The position numbers were made by a program, and so were the translations under genes. Source: Streptomyces maremycinicus (GTDB lineage: Bacteria > Actinomycetota > Actinomycetes > Streptomycetales > Streptomycetaceae). Taken from it: a stretch of 64,000 bases of DNA. Location of the stretch: NCBI RefSeq assembly GCF_001184025.1, contig NZ_BBYG01000012.1:310001-374000 (forward strand), in the 5' to 3' direction. This document shows positions 24,715-34,206 of this stretch, in pieces (position 1 is the stretch's first letter; each line of letters begins with the position of its first letter). The notes beneath the pieces are model-generated. The model saw nothing but the letters and a program-made list of their open reading frames with translations. It had not been told where the DNA came from and did not search any database.

Positions 24715-25539
24715 CTACCTGGTGACCGCGAAGTTCCGCAGGATCGCCGCCGTCAGCTCCGGGTCGCCCTCCGCCTTCACCCGGTCGGCGACCGCGTCCG
24801 CCGTCACCCGCCCGCACGCCAGCCGCACGTACGTCTCCCAGTCGAGGGTGAACGCGGCGGCCGGGCCGAGCGCCGGGGCCGTCTCCAGGGTGCCGCGGCC
24901 CTGGATGTCGACGCGGATGGTGCGCAGGAACTCGATCGGCCCGTGCACGTCGAAGACGACCGCGGAGCTGCGCGGGGCGTCGGCCTTCTCGGCGACGACC
25001 GCCGGGAGTTCCGCGAGCAGCGCGTCGCGGGCGATGTGCGCGCCGGGCGAGTCGAGGTTGCCGGGGCGGCCGAGGGCGGCGCGCAGGTCCTGCTCGTGCG
25101 CCCACACGTTGAACGCGTGCTTGCGCATGGACTCCTCGAGCGTCAGCTCGGTGCCGAGCGGACCGCGGACCATGGTGGTGGGCTGGCGCGACTCGTTGCG
25201 CAGCTGGCGGTTGCGGCGGATGACCGTGTACTCCAGCTCGGACGTCATCTCCGGCGCCGTGTGGTGGCGGCGGACGTCGACCTGCATCTCCATGTAGCGC
25301 TGGATGTCGTTGGTGACGTGGTACAGGTCGCGCGGGAGCGTGTGGATGGGACGCGGGTCGCCGTACATCTCGCAGTCCAGCCCGATGACGTGCGACACGA
25401 TGTCGCGCACCGACCAGCCGGGGCACGGCGTCCGGCGGTTCCAGTCCGCCTCCACCAGCGGCAGCACCAGCTCGGATATCGCTTCGATGGAGTGGGTCCA
25501 GGCGTCGGCGTAGGGCTGGAGGGTGGGATGCAGACTCAC
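24715..25539 (-). CDS. Maleylpyruvate isomerase-family mycothiol-dependent enzyme (DinB-like)
   Basis: A 274-residue protein of the DinB/mycothiol-dependent maleylpyruvate isomerase group. The N-terminal helical bundle contains CPGWSVRDIVSHVIGLD, whose His is the usual first metal ligand, and EESMRKHAFNVWAHEQDLR, which supplies the second and third ligands (H-x3-H-type). The C-terminal half (VVFDVHGPIEFLRTIRVD onward) is the small SCP2-like sterol-carrier domain common in these proteins. Mycothiol replaces glutathione in actinobacteria, so thiol transfer or isomerisation is expected; the substrate is unknown. Start is GTG at 25539 with a GAGGGG site. Confidence 0.82.
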   Translation of the reverse strand: MSLHPTLQPYADAWTHSIEAISELVLPLVEADWNRRTPCPGWSVRDIVSHVIGLDCEMYGDPRPIHTLPRDLYHVTNDIQRYMEMQVDVRRHHTAPEMTSELEYTVIRRNRQLRNESRQPTTMVRGPLGTELTLEESMRKHAFNVWAHEQDLRAALGRPGNLDSPGAHIARDALLAELPAVVAEKADAPRSSAVVFDVHGPIEFLRTIRVDIQGRGTLETAPALGPAAAFTLDWETYVRLACGRVTADAVADRVKAEGDPELTAAILRNFAVTR

Positions 25540-25730
25540 GGAAACGGGACCCCTCGGCGGTCGGTACTCGGGTGGCTGTGGCGGCGTTGCCAGCGGGAGG
25601 TGGCGGATGTCGGCAGTGTCGGCGGGTGTCTCGGAACGCTAAGTTACGCTGCTGTGAGGCACCCCGGCAGTGCTTTCGTGTGACGATCGTAGGCCCGTGT
25701 GGACGACTCGAATGCCAGGACGGTGGTAGT

Positions 25731-26564
25731 GTGCGCGCCTCTCTGATCCAGATCGCTGTAGAAGAGGGCGAATCGGTCGAATCGCGCCGGGTGCGGGTAG
25801 CCGCTCTGGTGCGGGAACAGGCCGGAGCCGCCGACCTGGTGGTACTGCCGGAGCTGTGGACGACCGGGGCGTTCGCCTACGAGGAGTTCGGCAGCGAGGC
25901 CGAGCCCCTGGAGGGGCCGACGTTCGAGGTGATGGCCAAGGCCGCGAGCGACGCGGGCGTCTGGCTGCACGCGGGCTCGATCCCGGAGCGGGCTCCGGCC
26001 GGCGAAGGTTCCGCCGCGGGCGAGGGCGCCCTCTACAACACCTCTCTGGTCTTCTCCCCCTCCGGTGAGCTGGCCGCCGCCTACCGCAAGATCCACCGCT
26101 TCGGCTTCGACAAGGGCGAGGCCGTGCTGATGGGCGCGGGCGAGGAACTGGTGACGGTCCGCCTCCCCGGGACGACCGTCGGCGTCGCCACCTGCTACGA
26201 CCTCCGTTTTCCCGAACTCTTCCGCGGTCTCGTCGACGCCGGTGCCGAGACCCTGGTCGTCCCCGCGGGCTGGCCGGAGCGCCGCCGGGCGCACTGGACG
26301 CTGCTGGCCCGGGCGCGGGCGGTGGAGAACCAGGCGTTCGTGCTCGCGTGTGGAACGGCCGGGACGCACGCCGGAGTTCCGCAGGCGGGTCACTCGATCG
26401 TGGTGGATCCGTGGGGCGAGGTGCTGGCCGAGGCGGGTTCGGGCGAGGAGATCCTGACGGTCGAGTTCGACCCCTCCAGGGTCGCCACGACCCGGGAGCA
26501 GTTCCCGGCCCTGAAGGACCGGGTGCTCGGACTGCGCGCTCCGGAGCGCCGCGCCCGGTCCTGA
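25731..26564 (+). CDS. Carbon-nitrogen hydrolase (nitrilase superfamily)
   Basis: A 277-residue amidase-type cytosolic enzyme. The Glu-Lys-Cys triad is visible: Glu in VVLPELW, Lys in YRKIHRFGFDKG, Cys in GVATCYDLRFPELF. A second conserved Glu lies near ARARAVENQAFVLAC. The pattern matches the omega-amidase/deaminated-glutathione amidase-like branch more than true nitrilases. GTG at 25731 with AGGACGG upstream gives the expected N-terminus (RASLIQIA). Its stop lies inside the first unit of an 18-bp tandem repeat. The substrate is not predictable from sequence. Confidence 0.87.
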   Translation: MRASLIQIAVEEGESVESRRVRVAALVREQAGAADLVVLPELWTTGAFAYEEFGSEAEPLEGPTFEVMAKAASDAGVWLHAGSIPERAPAGEGSAAGEGALYNTSLVFSPSGELAAAYRKIHRFGFDKGEAVLMGAGEELVTVRLPGTTVGVATCYDLRFPELFRGLVDAGAETLVVPAGWPERRRAHWTLLARARAVENQAFVLACGTAGTHAGVPQAGHSIVVDPWGEVLAEAGSGEEILTVEFDPSRVATTREQFPALKDRVLGLRAPERRARS

Positions 26565-26624
26565 CCCAGGCCCCGGTCCTGACCCAGGCCCCGGTCCTGG
26601 CCCAGGCCCCGGTCCTCGAACCGG
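26554..26624. repeat. 18-bp tandem repeats spanning a stop codon
   Basis: CCCGGTCCTGACCCAGGC at 26554-26571 and 26572-26589, then one-base variant 26590-26607 and a partial fourth unit. The first unit contains the TGA of the nitrilase gene, and the repeats continue into the gap before the convergent LOR gene. Confidence 0.85.
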
Positions 26625-26656
26625 TCCTGGTCCGTGCCCTGGCCCTCGTCCCGGTC

Positions 26657-27151
26657 CTAGTCCTCGTGCTCCTTGTCGGCGAGGTGGATCACACACACCG
26701 CCACCGCGATCAGCAGCGCCGGATCCGCGTCCTCCCGGACGACGTCGACACCGTACGTCTCCCGTACGTGCAGCCATCGCCGGGAGACGACGGCCAGCAG
26801 CTCGCCGTCGTACTCGACCGCGAACTCCCGGTCGAGGATCTTGCCGCTGACGTCGAGTTCGGTGCGGCCGTCCGCCAGCGCCACCCGGTAGTGGTTGCGC
26901 AGCAGCGACAGCCGCTTGCGCCGGATCGTGGCCAGCGGCTCGCCTGCCCGTTCGATGACCATCGTGTCCCGCAGGGCGAACATCTTCTGGTGGATGTCGA
27001 TCAGGACCCGCCCACGGGTGTCCTTCAGCTCGAAGGTGTCCCGCAGCCGCATCGCCTTCCCGTCGACGAGGTACACCTTGTTGCCGTGGTCGTCCTCGAT
27101 CCAGTAGTCGTCACCGAAGCCGAGGAGCCGGTCGCGTACGAGGAATCTCAT
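26657..27151 (-). CDS. LURP-one-related (LOR) family protein
   Basis: A 164-residue protein with the tubby-like LOR beta-barrel fold. Successive strands are MRFLVRDRLLGFGDDYWIED, KVYLVDGKAMRLRDTFELKD, VLIDIHQKMFALRDTMVIER, DREFAVEYDGELLAVVSRRW and a final hydrophobic helix near ALLIAVAVCVIHLA, the central helix of tubby-like barrels. The molecular role is unknown; family members may bind membrane phosphoinositide-like lipids or act as scramblase-related proteins. Its ATG overlaps the stop of the GlxA-type regulator (27148-27151), so they are co-expressed. Confidence 0.82.
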   Translation of the reverse strand: MRFLVRDRLLGFGDDYWIEDDHGNKVYLVDGKAMRLRDTFELKDTRGRVLIDIHQKMFALRDTMVIERAGEPLATIRRKRLSLLRNHYRVALADGRTELDVSGKILDREFAVEYDGELLAVVSRRWLHVRETYGVDVVREDADPALLIAVAVCVIHLADKEHED

Positions 27152-28185
27152 GCGGTTACGGCTTCCCCGGCGGCCGGTCCGAAACGCCGCCGGTAGGCCG
27201 ATGGGCTGAGTCCGGTCTCGCGTCGCACGCGTGCGCGAAGGTTCGCTGCGGTCCCCAGCCCGCTCCTGGCCGCCACCACGTCCAGCCGCCGCTCCCCCCG
27301 CTCGATCAGCCGGCAGGCGAGCGCCACCCGCTCCGCCGTCAGCCAGGCGAGCGGGGTGGTGCCGAGCTGCGCCCTGAACCGCCGGTGCAGGGTCGCCGGG
27401 CTCACCGCCGCCCCGGCCGCGAGCTCCGCCACCGTCAGCGGCTCCCCCAGCCGCAGCCGCGCCCACGCGAGCAGCGGCGCCAGCGACTCGTCGGGCACGT
27501 CCGGCACCGGGCGCTCCACGAACTGCCGCTGACCGCCGTCGCGGTGCGCGGCGAACACCAGCCGGCGGGAGACGGCGTTGGCGATCTCCGCGCCGTGGTC
27601 GCGCCGCACGACGTACAGCCCGAGGTCGAGCGCGGCGGCGCTGCCCGCGGCGGTCAGGATGCCGCCCTCGTCGACGAAGAGGACGTCCGACTCCAGTCGC
27701 ACCCGGGGATGCAGCGTCCGGAACGTCTCGGCCCACATCCAGTGCGTGGTGGCCCGGCGTCCGTCCAGCAGCCCGGCCTCGGCGAGCGCGAAGGTGCCGG
27801 TGCAGAAGCTCATGACCCGCGCCCCGCGCGCGTGGGTGCGCCGGATGGCGTCCAGGACGGCCGGGCCGCGCGGGACGACGTTGTCCGGCCGTCCTGGCAC
27901 CACGAGGGTGTCCGCCGAGTCCACCGCGTCCAGGCCCCGCCCGTCGGTCAGGGTGAAGAACCCGTGGTTCATCCGCACCTCGCGCGCGGGGGTGCACAGC
28001 ACGACCTCGTACAGCGGCCCGGCCAGTCCGAGTTCGGGCCGGGGCAGCCCGAACAGCTCGGTGGCGACACCGACCTCGAACGGGTTGGTGCCCTCGTCCA
28101 CGATCACGGCGACCCGGTGCGGCGCGCGTGGTCCGGGCTGCGCGGGCGGCGCGGGCTGCGCGGGCTGCGAGGATTCTTGCGGCAT
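27148..28185 (-). CDS. GlxA-family AraC-type regulator with DJ-1/PfpI domain
   Basis: A 345-residue regulator. An N-terminal DJ-1/PfpI amidotransferase-like domain (about 23-195) has the nucleophile-elbow region MSFCTGTFALAEAGLL. The C-terminal AraC double HTH (about 240-335) has PLTVAELAAGAAVSPATLHR and RLDVVAARSGLGTAANLRAR, ending in the conserved GLSPSAYRRRF. The DJ-1 part is presumed to sense a small metabolite rather than catalyse. A Pro/Ala/Gln-rich leader of 20 residues precedes it. It reads divergently from a cupin gene 52 bases away and is coupled to the LOR gene downstream; either could be a target. Confidence 0.87.
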   Translation of the reverse strand: MPQESSQPAQPAPPAQPGPRAPHRVAVIVDEGTNPFEVGVATELFGLPRPELGLAGPLYEVVLCTPAREVRMNHGFFTLTDGRGLDAVDSADTLVVPGRPDNVVPRGPAVLDAIRRTHARGARVMSFCTGTFALAEAGLLDGRRATTHWMWAETFRTLHPRVRLESDVLFVDEGGILTAAGSAAALDLGLYVVRRDHGAEIANAVSRRLVFAAHRDGGQRQFVERPVPDVPDESLAPLLAWARLRLGEPLTVAELAAGAAVSPATLHRRFRAQLGTTPLAWLTAERVALACRLIERGERRLDVVAARSGLGTAANLRARVRRETGLSPSAYRRRFGPAAGEAVTA

Positions 28186-28237
28186 GTGCGATTCCTAGCA
28201 CTCGTGGGGCGGCCGGCGCATCCCGCAGGCTGAGCGC

Positions 28238-28630
28238 ATGACCGCCGAACCCGTTTCCCTGGCCACCGCACTCGCCTCCTTCACCCAGCGCTGGAGCCCG
28301 CGCATCGTCACCGCCGTCAACGACTACGACGTGCGCGTCGCGAAGGTGGAGGGCGAGCACGTGTGGCACGTCCACGACCACACCGACGAGTTCTTCCTCG
28401 TCCTGGACGGTGAGCTGCACATCGCCCTGCGGGAGGCGGGCGGCGAACGCACCGTCGTCCTGCCCGCGCACTCGGTGTTCACCGTCGCCCGCGGTACGGA
28501 GCACAAGCCGTTCGCCCCGGTCCCCACGCAGATCCTCGTCTTCGAGCCGACCGGCACGCTCTCCGTGGGCGACCGCCACGACGACGTGCCGGACCACGTG
28601 GACGCCACCACGGGGCACGCGCTGAGGTGA
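28238..28630 (+). CDS. Small cupin-domain protein
   Basis: A 130-residue single-domain cupin. Motif 1 is HVWHVHDHTDEFFLVLDGEL, with His, His and Glu in the metal-binding positions. Motif 2 is VFTVARGTEHKPFAP, carrying the last His. Probably a metal-dependent small-molecule isomerase or dioxygenase, or a binding protein. The divergent GlxA-type regulator 52 bases away is the likely controller. The gene ends just before the thioredoxin-NHL gene on the same strand, suggesting one transcript. Confidence 0.82.
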   Translation: MTAEPVSLATALASFTQRWSPRIVTAVNDYDVRVAKVEGEHVWHVHDHTDEFFLVLDGELHIALREAGGERTVVLPAHSVFTVARGTEHKPFAPVPTQILVFEPTGTLSVGDRHDDVPDHVDATTGHALR

Positions 28631-28659
28631 CTGTCGGTGGCCGGTGGCACTCTTGGGTC

Positions 28660-30495
28660 ATGACCGACTCCGCCCCGGCCCCGACCCCCCGTCGCGCCCG
28701 TGTCCGCGCTCCCGAGCTGATCGGCAAGGGGGGCTGGCTGAACACGGGCGGGCAGCAGTACACCCTCGCCGACCTGCGAGGACGCATCGTGATCCTCGAT
28801 TTCTGGACGTTCTGCTGCATCAACTGTCTGCATGTCCTCGACGAGCTGCGCGAGCTGGAGGAGAAGCACCGGGACACGGTCGTCGTCATCGGGGTGCACT
28901 CGCCGAAGTTCGTCCACGAGGCCGAGCACGGGGCCGTCGTCGACGCCGTGGAGCGGTACGGGGTGGCGCATCCCGTCCTCGACGACCCCGAGCTCGCCAC
29001 CTGGAAGCAGTACGCCGTCCGCGCCTGGCCGACGCTCGTCGTCGTCGACCCGGAGGGGTACGTCGTCGCCCAGCACGCCGGTGAGGGGCATGTGCACGCC
29101 ATCGAGCGGCTGGTGACCGAGCTGGAGGCCGAGCACGCGGCCAAGGGCACCCTGCGGCGCGGCGACGGGCCGTACGTGGCGCCGGAGCCGGAGCCGACCG
29201 CGCTGCGCTTCCCCGGCAAGGCGCTCCTGCTGCCGAGCGGGAACTTCCTGGTCAGCGACACCACCCGGCATCAACTGGTGGAACTGGCGCGGGACGGGGA
29301 GACGGCGGTGCGGCGGATCGGGTCCGGGGCGCGCGGCTTCGACGACGGCCCGGCGGACACCGCCTCCTTCAACGAGCCGCAGGGACTGGCCCTGCTCGAC
29401 GACCGCGCCGTGGTCGTCGCCGACACCGTCAACCACGCCCTGCGCCGCCTCGACCTCGTCTCCGGGGCGGTGACGACCGTGGCCGGGACCGGCAAGCAGT
29501 GGTGGCAGGGGTCGCCGACCTCCGGGCCGGCCCGCGGGACCGCGCTCTCCTCACCCTGGGACGTGGCGCTCTTCGGGGACCGGGTGTGGATCGCCATGGC
29601 CGGTGTCCACCAGCTGTGGACGTACGACCCGGCCGAGGACACGGTGGGCGTCACCGCCGGCACGACCAACGAGGGGCTCGTCGACGGTCCGGGCGCCGAG
29701 GCCTGGTTCGCCCAGCCCTCGGGCCTCGCGGCCGCCCCCGACGGGGAACGCCTCTGGCTCGCCGACTCCGAGACGTCCGCGCTGCGCTGGGTCGACCGGG
29801 AGGGGGCCGTGCACACCGCCGTCGGCACCGGTCTGTTCGACTTCGGGCACCGGGACGGCGCGGCCGGCCAGGCCCTGCTCCAGCACCCGCTGGGCGTCAC
29901 CGTGCTGCCCGACGGCTCGGTCGCCGTCAGTGACACCTACAACCACGCCCTGCGGCGCTATGACCCGGCGACCGACGAGGTCACGACGCTGGCGACGGAC
30001 CTGAGAGAGCCCAGTGACGCCGTTCTGGCGGGCGAGGACATCGTGGTCGTCGAGTCGGCCCGGCACCGGCTGACCCGGCTGCGGCTGCCGGAGGAAGCCG
30101 TCGAGGTGTCCGCGGTGGCCCACCGCACCAGGCGCGCCGCCACCGACGTCGCCTCCGGGACCCTGCGGCTGGACGTGGTCTTCCAGGCGCCGGCCGGTCA
30201 GAAACTGGACACCCGGTACGGTCCGGCGACCCGGCTGCTGGTCTCCGCCACCCCGCCCGAGCTGCTGCTCCAGGGCGCGGGCGCGGGCACGGATCTCTCC
30301 CGGACGCTGGAACTCGACCCGGCGGTCCGCGAGGGCGTGCTGCATGTCTCGGCGACGGCCGCCTCGTGCGACGACGATCCGGCCGTCGAGTATCCGGCCT
30401 GCCATGTCCACCAGCAGGACTGGGGTGTTCCGGTCCGCCTCACCGAAGGCGGGGCGGACCGGTTGCCGTTGGTACTGGCCGGGATGGACGCCTGA
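28660..30495 (+). CDS. Thioredoxin-like/NHL-repeat protein (NHLRC2-like)
   Basis: 611 residues. An N-terminal thioredoxin-fold domain (about 25-165) carries DFWTFCCINCLHVLDELREL; the redox pair is Cys-Ile-Asn-Cys preceded by another Cys, as in animal NHLRC2. From about 170 to 500 a six-bladed NHL propeller shows repeats such as LLPSGNFLVSDTTRHQLVEL, GLALLDDRAVVVADTVNHAL and VLPDGSVAVSDTYNHALRRY, followed by a C-terminal beta domain. Probably cytosolic; no signal peptide. ATG at 28660 gives the conserved MTDSAPAPTPRRARVRAPEL start; GTG at 28627, overlapping the cupin stop, is possible. The redox partner is unknown. Confidence 0.85.
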   Translation: MTDSAPAPTPRRARVRAPELIGKGGWLNTGGQQYTLADLRGRIVILDFWTFCCINCLHVLDELRELEEKHRDTVVVIGVHSPKFVHEAEHGAVVDAVERYGVAHPVLDDPELATWKQYAVRAWPTLVVVDPEGYVVAQHAGEGHVHAIERLVTELEAEHAAKGTLRRGDGPYVAPEPEPTALRFPGKALLLPSGNFLVSDTTRHQLVELARDGETAVRRIGSGARGFDDGPADTASFNEPQGLALLDDRAVVVADTVNHALRRLDLVSGAVTTVAGTGKQWWQGSPTSGPARGTALSSPWDVALFGDRVWIAMAGVHQLWTYDPAEDTVGVTAGTTNEGLVDGPGAEAWFAQPSGLAAAPDGERLWLADSETSALRWVDREGAVHTAVGTGLFDFGHRDGAAGQALLQHPLGVTVLPDGSVAVSDTYNHALRRYDPATDEVTTLATDLREPSDAVLAGEDIVVVESARHRLTRLRLPEEAVEVSAVAHRTRRAATDVASGTLRLDVVFQAPAGQKLDTRYGPATRLLVSATPPELLLQGAGAGTDLSRTLELDPAVREGVLHVSATAASCDDDPAVEYPACHVHQQDWGVPVRLTEGGADRLPLVLAGMDA

Positions 30496-30507
30496 CCCGG
30501 CGCACGG

Positions 30508-30756
30508 TCAGACGCCGTAGCCGCCGTTGTAGCCGTCGCGCTGGTGCCGTTCCGTCTCGACCACGGTGGTCGAGGTGGGAGGCACCATCACGCGGCGCCG
30601 CCGGGCGATGCTGCTGAAGGTCGTCACGCCGATCAGCCCGACGATCATCAGGATCACGCCGACCAGGTCGAGATTGACGCCCTGCATGTCCCAGTCGGTC
30701 GCGAACGTGAGGATGGCTCCCACGGCGATGAGGATGATGCATCCGCCGAGGCCCAT
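30508..30756 (-). CDS. Small two-TM membrane protein (DUF6458-like)
   Basis: 82 residues with two predicted helices: GLGGCIILIAVGAILTFATD and LDLVGVILMIVGLIGVTTF, separated by a short WDMQGVN turn, then a basic SSIARRRR stop-transfer and a hydrophilic Tyr/Gly tail. This matches the short DUF6458 membrane proteins widespread in actinobacteria; function unknown. Convergent with the thioredoxin-NHL gene, 12 bases between stops. Confidence 0.78.
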   Translation of the reverse strand: MGLGGCIILIAVGAILTFATDWDMQGVNLDLVGVILMIVGLIGVTTFSSIARRRRVMVPPTSTTVVETERHQRDGYNGGYGV

Positions 30757-30849
30757 GATGTTGCCTCCTGTCCGGTGTACCGGCCACTCCGGTTCACCAC
30801 CGGATCCGGGTACCCCGCGGCCCGACTCCCATGCGCGGCGCCCGACTTG

Positions 30850-32172
30850 CTACCCCTCCAGGAACGCCACCAGCGCGTTGGCCAGCAGGTACGGGTCGGC
30901 GTCGCCGCACAACTCCCGTGCGCTGTGCATCGACAGGATGGCCACGCCGATGTCGACCGTGCGGATTCCGTGCCGGGCCGCGGTGATCGGGCCGATGGTC
31001 GTGCCGCACGGCATGGAGTTGTTGGAGACGAAGTTCTGGAACGGCACGCCCGCCTTGTCGCAGGCGGCGGCGAAGATCGCCCGGCCCGAACCGTCGGTCG
31101 CGTAGCGGTTGTTGACGTTGACCTTGAGGATGGGGCCGCCGTTGACCCGGGGGTGGTGCGTGGGGTCGTGCCGCTCCGCGTAGTTGGGGTGCACGGCGTG
31201 ACCGGTGTCGGAGGACAGACAGACGGTGCCCGCGAAGGCTCTCGCCCGGTCCTCGTACGAGCCTCCGCGCGCGAACACCGAACGCTCCAGCACACTGCCC
31301 AGCAGCGGCCCGTCCGCGCCGGTGTCCGACTGCGAGCCGTTCTCCTCGTGGTCGAACGCGGCCAGCACCGGGATGTACGGCAGGCTCTCGCCTCCGGTCG
31401 CCACGGCGGTCAGCGCGGCCGTACCGGCGTGCACGGACAGCAGGTTGTCCATCCGCGGACCGGCCACCAGTTCCTGGTCGCGGCCCAGGTAGGCGGGCGG
31501 TTCCACGGAGTGCGCCATCAGGTCCCAGCCGGTGACCTGGCCCGCGGCGAGCCCGGCCTCCTGCTCCAGGAAGGCGATCAGGTCGCCGTCGCGCACGTCG
31601 CCGCCCAGGCCCCAGACGGGCTGGAGGTGACGCTGCTTGTCGAGCTTGAGGCCGTCGGTGTTGACGGCCCGGTCCAGGTGGATGGCGAGCTGGGGGACCC
31701 GCAGCAGCGGACGGCCGACGTCGACCAGGCGCGTCGAGCCGTCCCGCAGGGTCAGCCGGCCCGCCAGGCCCAGGTCGCGGTCCAGCCAGGAGTTCAGCAG
31801 CGGACCGCCGTAGATCTCCACGGCCACCTGTCGCCAGCCGTGCGCGCCGGTGTCGGGCAGCGGCTTGACGCGCAGGTTCGGGGAGTCGGTGTGCGCGCCG
31901 ATGATCCGGAACGGCGTGTGCGCCGCGGCGCCCTCGGGCACGTACCAGGCCACGATCGCGCCCCCGCGCAGCACGTACCTGCCACCGCTTCCCGAGGCGG
32001 AGCCGGCCGAGTTCTCCGCGTCCCAGGCGTCCGTTTCCGACACCTGCCGGAACCCGGCCTTCTCCAGGCGCTCGGCCGCGTTCGCCACGGCGTGGTACGG
32101 CGACGGGCTCGCCGTCAGGAACGTCATGAGGTCGTCGGTGTGGCCGCGGTCGAAGCGGGGGGGTGCGCTCAT
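30850..32172 (-). CDS. M18-family aminopeptidase (aspartyl aminopeptidase type)
   Basis: A 440-residue cytosolic di-zinc aminopeptidase that removes N-terminal acidic residues. Ligand regions are visible: GAHTDSPNLRVKP (first His and substrate region), MDNLLSVHAG (bridging Asp), DHEENGSQSDTGADG (catalytic Glu/Glu pair), DTGHAVHPNYAERHDPTHHP and the C-terminal SMHSARELCG (last His). Length fits the family. ATG at 32172 is favoured by AAGGTG upstream; the frame extends to a GTG at 32181. Transcribed alone after the terminator of the acyl-CoA dehydrogenase gene. Confidence 0.9.
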   Translation of the reverse strand: MSAPPRFDRGHTDDLMTFLTASPSPYHAVANAAERLEKAGFRQVSETDAWDAENSAGSASGSGGRYVLRGGAIVAWYVPEGAAAHTPFRIIGAHTDSPNLRVKPLPDTGAHGWRQVAVEIYGGPLLNSWLDRDLGLAGRLTLRDGSTRLVDVGRPLLRVPQLAIHLDRAVNTDGLKLDKQRHLQPVWGLGGDVRDGDLIAFLEQEAGLAAGQVTGWDLMAHSVEPPAYLGRDQELVAGPRMDNLLSVHAGTAALTAVATGGESLPYIPVLAAFDHEENGSQSDTGADGPLLGSVLERSVFARGGSYEDRARAFAGTVCLSSDTGHAVHPNYAERHDPTHHPRVNGGPILKVNVNNRYATDGSGRAIFAAACDKAGVPFQNFVSNNSMPCGTTIGPITAARHGIRTVDIGVAILSMHSARELCGDADPYLLANALVAFLEG

Positions 32173-32192
32173 GGTGTTCACCTTAACGACGT

Positions 32193-32231
32193 ACGAGAGC
32201 CCGCTCCCGGTGATGGGGAGCAGGCTCTCGT
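32193..32231 (-). terminator. Hairpin terminator downstream of the acyl-CoA dehydrogenase gene
   Basis: ACGAGAGCC (32193-32201) pairs with GGCTCTCGT (32223-32231). After one mismatch, GCTCCC pairs with GGGAGC around a short loop. It separates the dehydrogenase gene from the aminopeptidase gene on the same strand. Confidence 0.72.
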
Positions 32232-32292
32232 GAGGAGAATGTGGAGTGCTGCGCGGTTGTGCGGATGCGTCCTGGAACGCGCCCTCTGCGTG

Positions 32293-34134
32293 CTAGAAGG
32301 CGGCCTCGTCCAGCTCCATCAGGTCGAGCTCGACGCCTGCGGCGATCTTGCGGGCCAGGGTGACGCCCGGCAGGACGTCGGCCGCGAAGAACTTCGCCGC
32401 CGCGATCTTGCCGGTGTAGAACGCCACGTCCTTGGCGGAGACGGCCTTCGTGGAGGCCGACTCCAGCTTCTCGGCGGCGATCGCGGCACCCTTGAGGAGC
32501 AGGTAGCCGACGATGACGTCACCGGAGGCGAGCAGCAGGCGGGTCGTGTTCAGGCCCACCTTGTAGATGTTCTTGACGTCCTGCTCGGTGGCCGCGAGGT
32601 CGGTCAGCATCAGGCCGACGATGGCCTCCAGCTCGACGGCCGCCTTGGCCAGGTGCTCGCGGGCGCCGGCCAGCTGCTCGCCGCCGGTGCCGAGCGCGAG
32701 GAACTTCTTGATGTCCTCGGCGAGGGAGTTCAGCGCGGCGCCCTGGTTGCGGACGATCTTCCGGAAGAAGAAGTCCTGGCCCTGGATCGCCGTGGTGCCC
32801 TCGTACAGGGTGTCGATCTTGGCGTCGCGGATGTACTGCTCGATCGGGTACTCCTGGAGGAACCCGGAGCCGCCGAAGGTCTGGAGCGACTGGGCGAGCT
32901 GCTCGTAGCCCTTCTCGGAGCCGTAGCCCTTGACGATCGGCAGGAGCAGGTCATTGAGCGCGTGCTCGGCCTTCGCGTCCTCCCCGTTCGCCTCCTTCAC
33001 GGCGATCGCGTCCTGGACGGAGGCCGTGTAGAGGACGAGGGCGCGCATGCCCTCCGTGTACGCCTTCTGCGTGATCAGCGAGCGGCGCACGTCGGGGTGG
33101 TGGGTGATGGTGACCTTCGGCGCGGCCTTGTCCATGAAGTTCGCCAGGTCGGGACCCTGGACGCGCTCCTTGGCGTACTCCAGGGCGTTGAGGTAGCCGG
33201 TGGAGAGGGTGGAGATCGCCTTCGTGCCGACCATCATGCGGGCGAACTCGATGATGCGGAACATCTGGCGGATGCCGTCGTGCTTGTCGCCGATCAGCCA
33301 GCCCTTGGCCGGGTGCCGGTCGCCGAAGGTCATCTCGCAGGTGTTGGAGGCCTTCAGGCCCATCTTGTGCTCGACGTTGGTGGCGTAGACGCCGTTGCGC
33401 TCGCCCAGTTCGCCGGTCTCGAAGTCGAAGAGCGTCTTCGGGACCATGAAGAGGGACAGGCCCTTGGTGCCGGGACCGGCGCCCTCGGGACGGGCCAGCA
33501 CGTAGTGGAGGATGTTCTCCGACATGTCGTGCTCACCCGACGTGATGAAGCGCTTCACGCCCTCGATGTGCCAGGAGCCGTCCTCCTGCTGGACCGCCTT
33601 GGTGCGGCCGGCGCCCACGTCCGAGCCGGCGTCCGGCTCGGTGAGCACCATGGTGGAGCCCCACTGCCGCTCGACCGCCATCTGCGCGATCTTCTTCTGG
33701 ACGTCGTTGCCCTCGTCGAAGAGGATGCCGGCGAAGGCCGGGCCGGAGGAGTACATCCACACGGCCGGGTTGGCGCCGAGGATCAGCTCCGCGTACGCCC
33801 AGATCAGGGACGGCGGGGCAGTGGTGCCGCCGATCTCCTCGGGCAGGCCGAGCCGCCAGTACTCGGAGTCCATGAAGGCCTGGTAGCTCTTCTTGAAGGA
33901 CGCCGGGACCGGGGCGGTGTTGGTCTCGGGGTCGAAGACCGGCGGGTTGCGGTCGGCGTCCGTGAAGGACTCCGCCAGATCGTTCTCCGCGAGGCGGGTC
34001 AGCTCCTCGAGGACGCTCTTCGCGGTCTCGGTGTCCATCTCCTCGAACGGGCCGGTGCCGTACAGCTTGTCGCGCCCGAGTACCTCGAAGAGGTTGAACT
34101 CGATGTCGCGGAGATTCGACTTGTAGTGCCCCAT
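32293..34134 (-). CDS. Long-form acyl-CoA dehydrogenase (FadE-like)
   Basis: A 613-residue FAD-dependent dehydrogenase of the long type with a C-terminal extension, as in mycobacterial FadE5-like enzymes. The core shows [32 protein letters not shown], the substrate loop [19 protein letters not shown] and [20 protein letters not shown]. The catalytic Glu is in [12 protein letters not shown] near 440. The last 150 residues form the extra helical domain. It carries out the first step of fatty acyl-CoA beta-oxidation. The upstream inverted repeat at 34207-34230 may be a TetR-type fatty-acid regulator site. Monocistronic, ending at a terminator. Confidence 0.92.
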   Translation of the reverse strand: MGHYKSNLRDIEFNLFEVLGRDKLYGTGPFEEMDTETAKSVLEELTRLAENDLAESFTDADRNPPVFDPETNTAPVPASFKKSYQAFMDSEYWRLGLPEEIGGTTAPPSLIWAYAELILGANPAVWMYSSGPAFAGILFDEGNDVQKKIAQMAVERQWGSTMVLTEPDAGSDVGAGRTKAVQQEDGSWHIEGVKRFITSGEHDMSENILHYVLARPEGAGPGTKGLSLFMVPKTLFDFETGELGERNGVYATNVEHKMGLKASNTCEMTFGDRHPAKGWLIGDKHDGIRQMFRIIEFARMMVGTKAISTLSTGYLNALEYAKERVQGPDLANFMDKAAPKVTITHHPDVRRSLITQKAYTEGMRALVLYTASVQDAIAVKEANGEDAKAEHALNDLLLPIVKGYGSEKGYEQLAQSLQTFGGSGFLQEYPIEQYIRDAKIDTLYEGTTAIQGQDFFFRKIVRNQGAALNSLAEDIKKFLALGTGGEQLAGAREHLAKAAVELEAIVGLMLTDLAATEQDVKNIYKVGLNTTRLLLASGDVIVGYLLLKGAAIAAEKLESASTKAVSAKDVAFYTGKIAAAKFFAADVLPGVTLARKIAAGVELDLMELDEAAF

Positions 34135-34206
34135 GGCGACGGCTCCGTAAAGAGAGATCGGCGAGGGACTGGGATCCTCGCGCTAGTTCACGTACCAACA
34201 AGTAGC

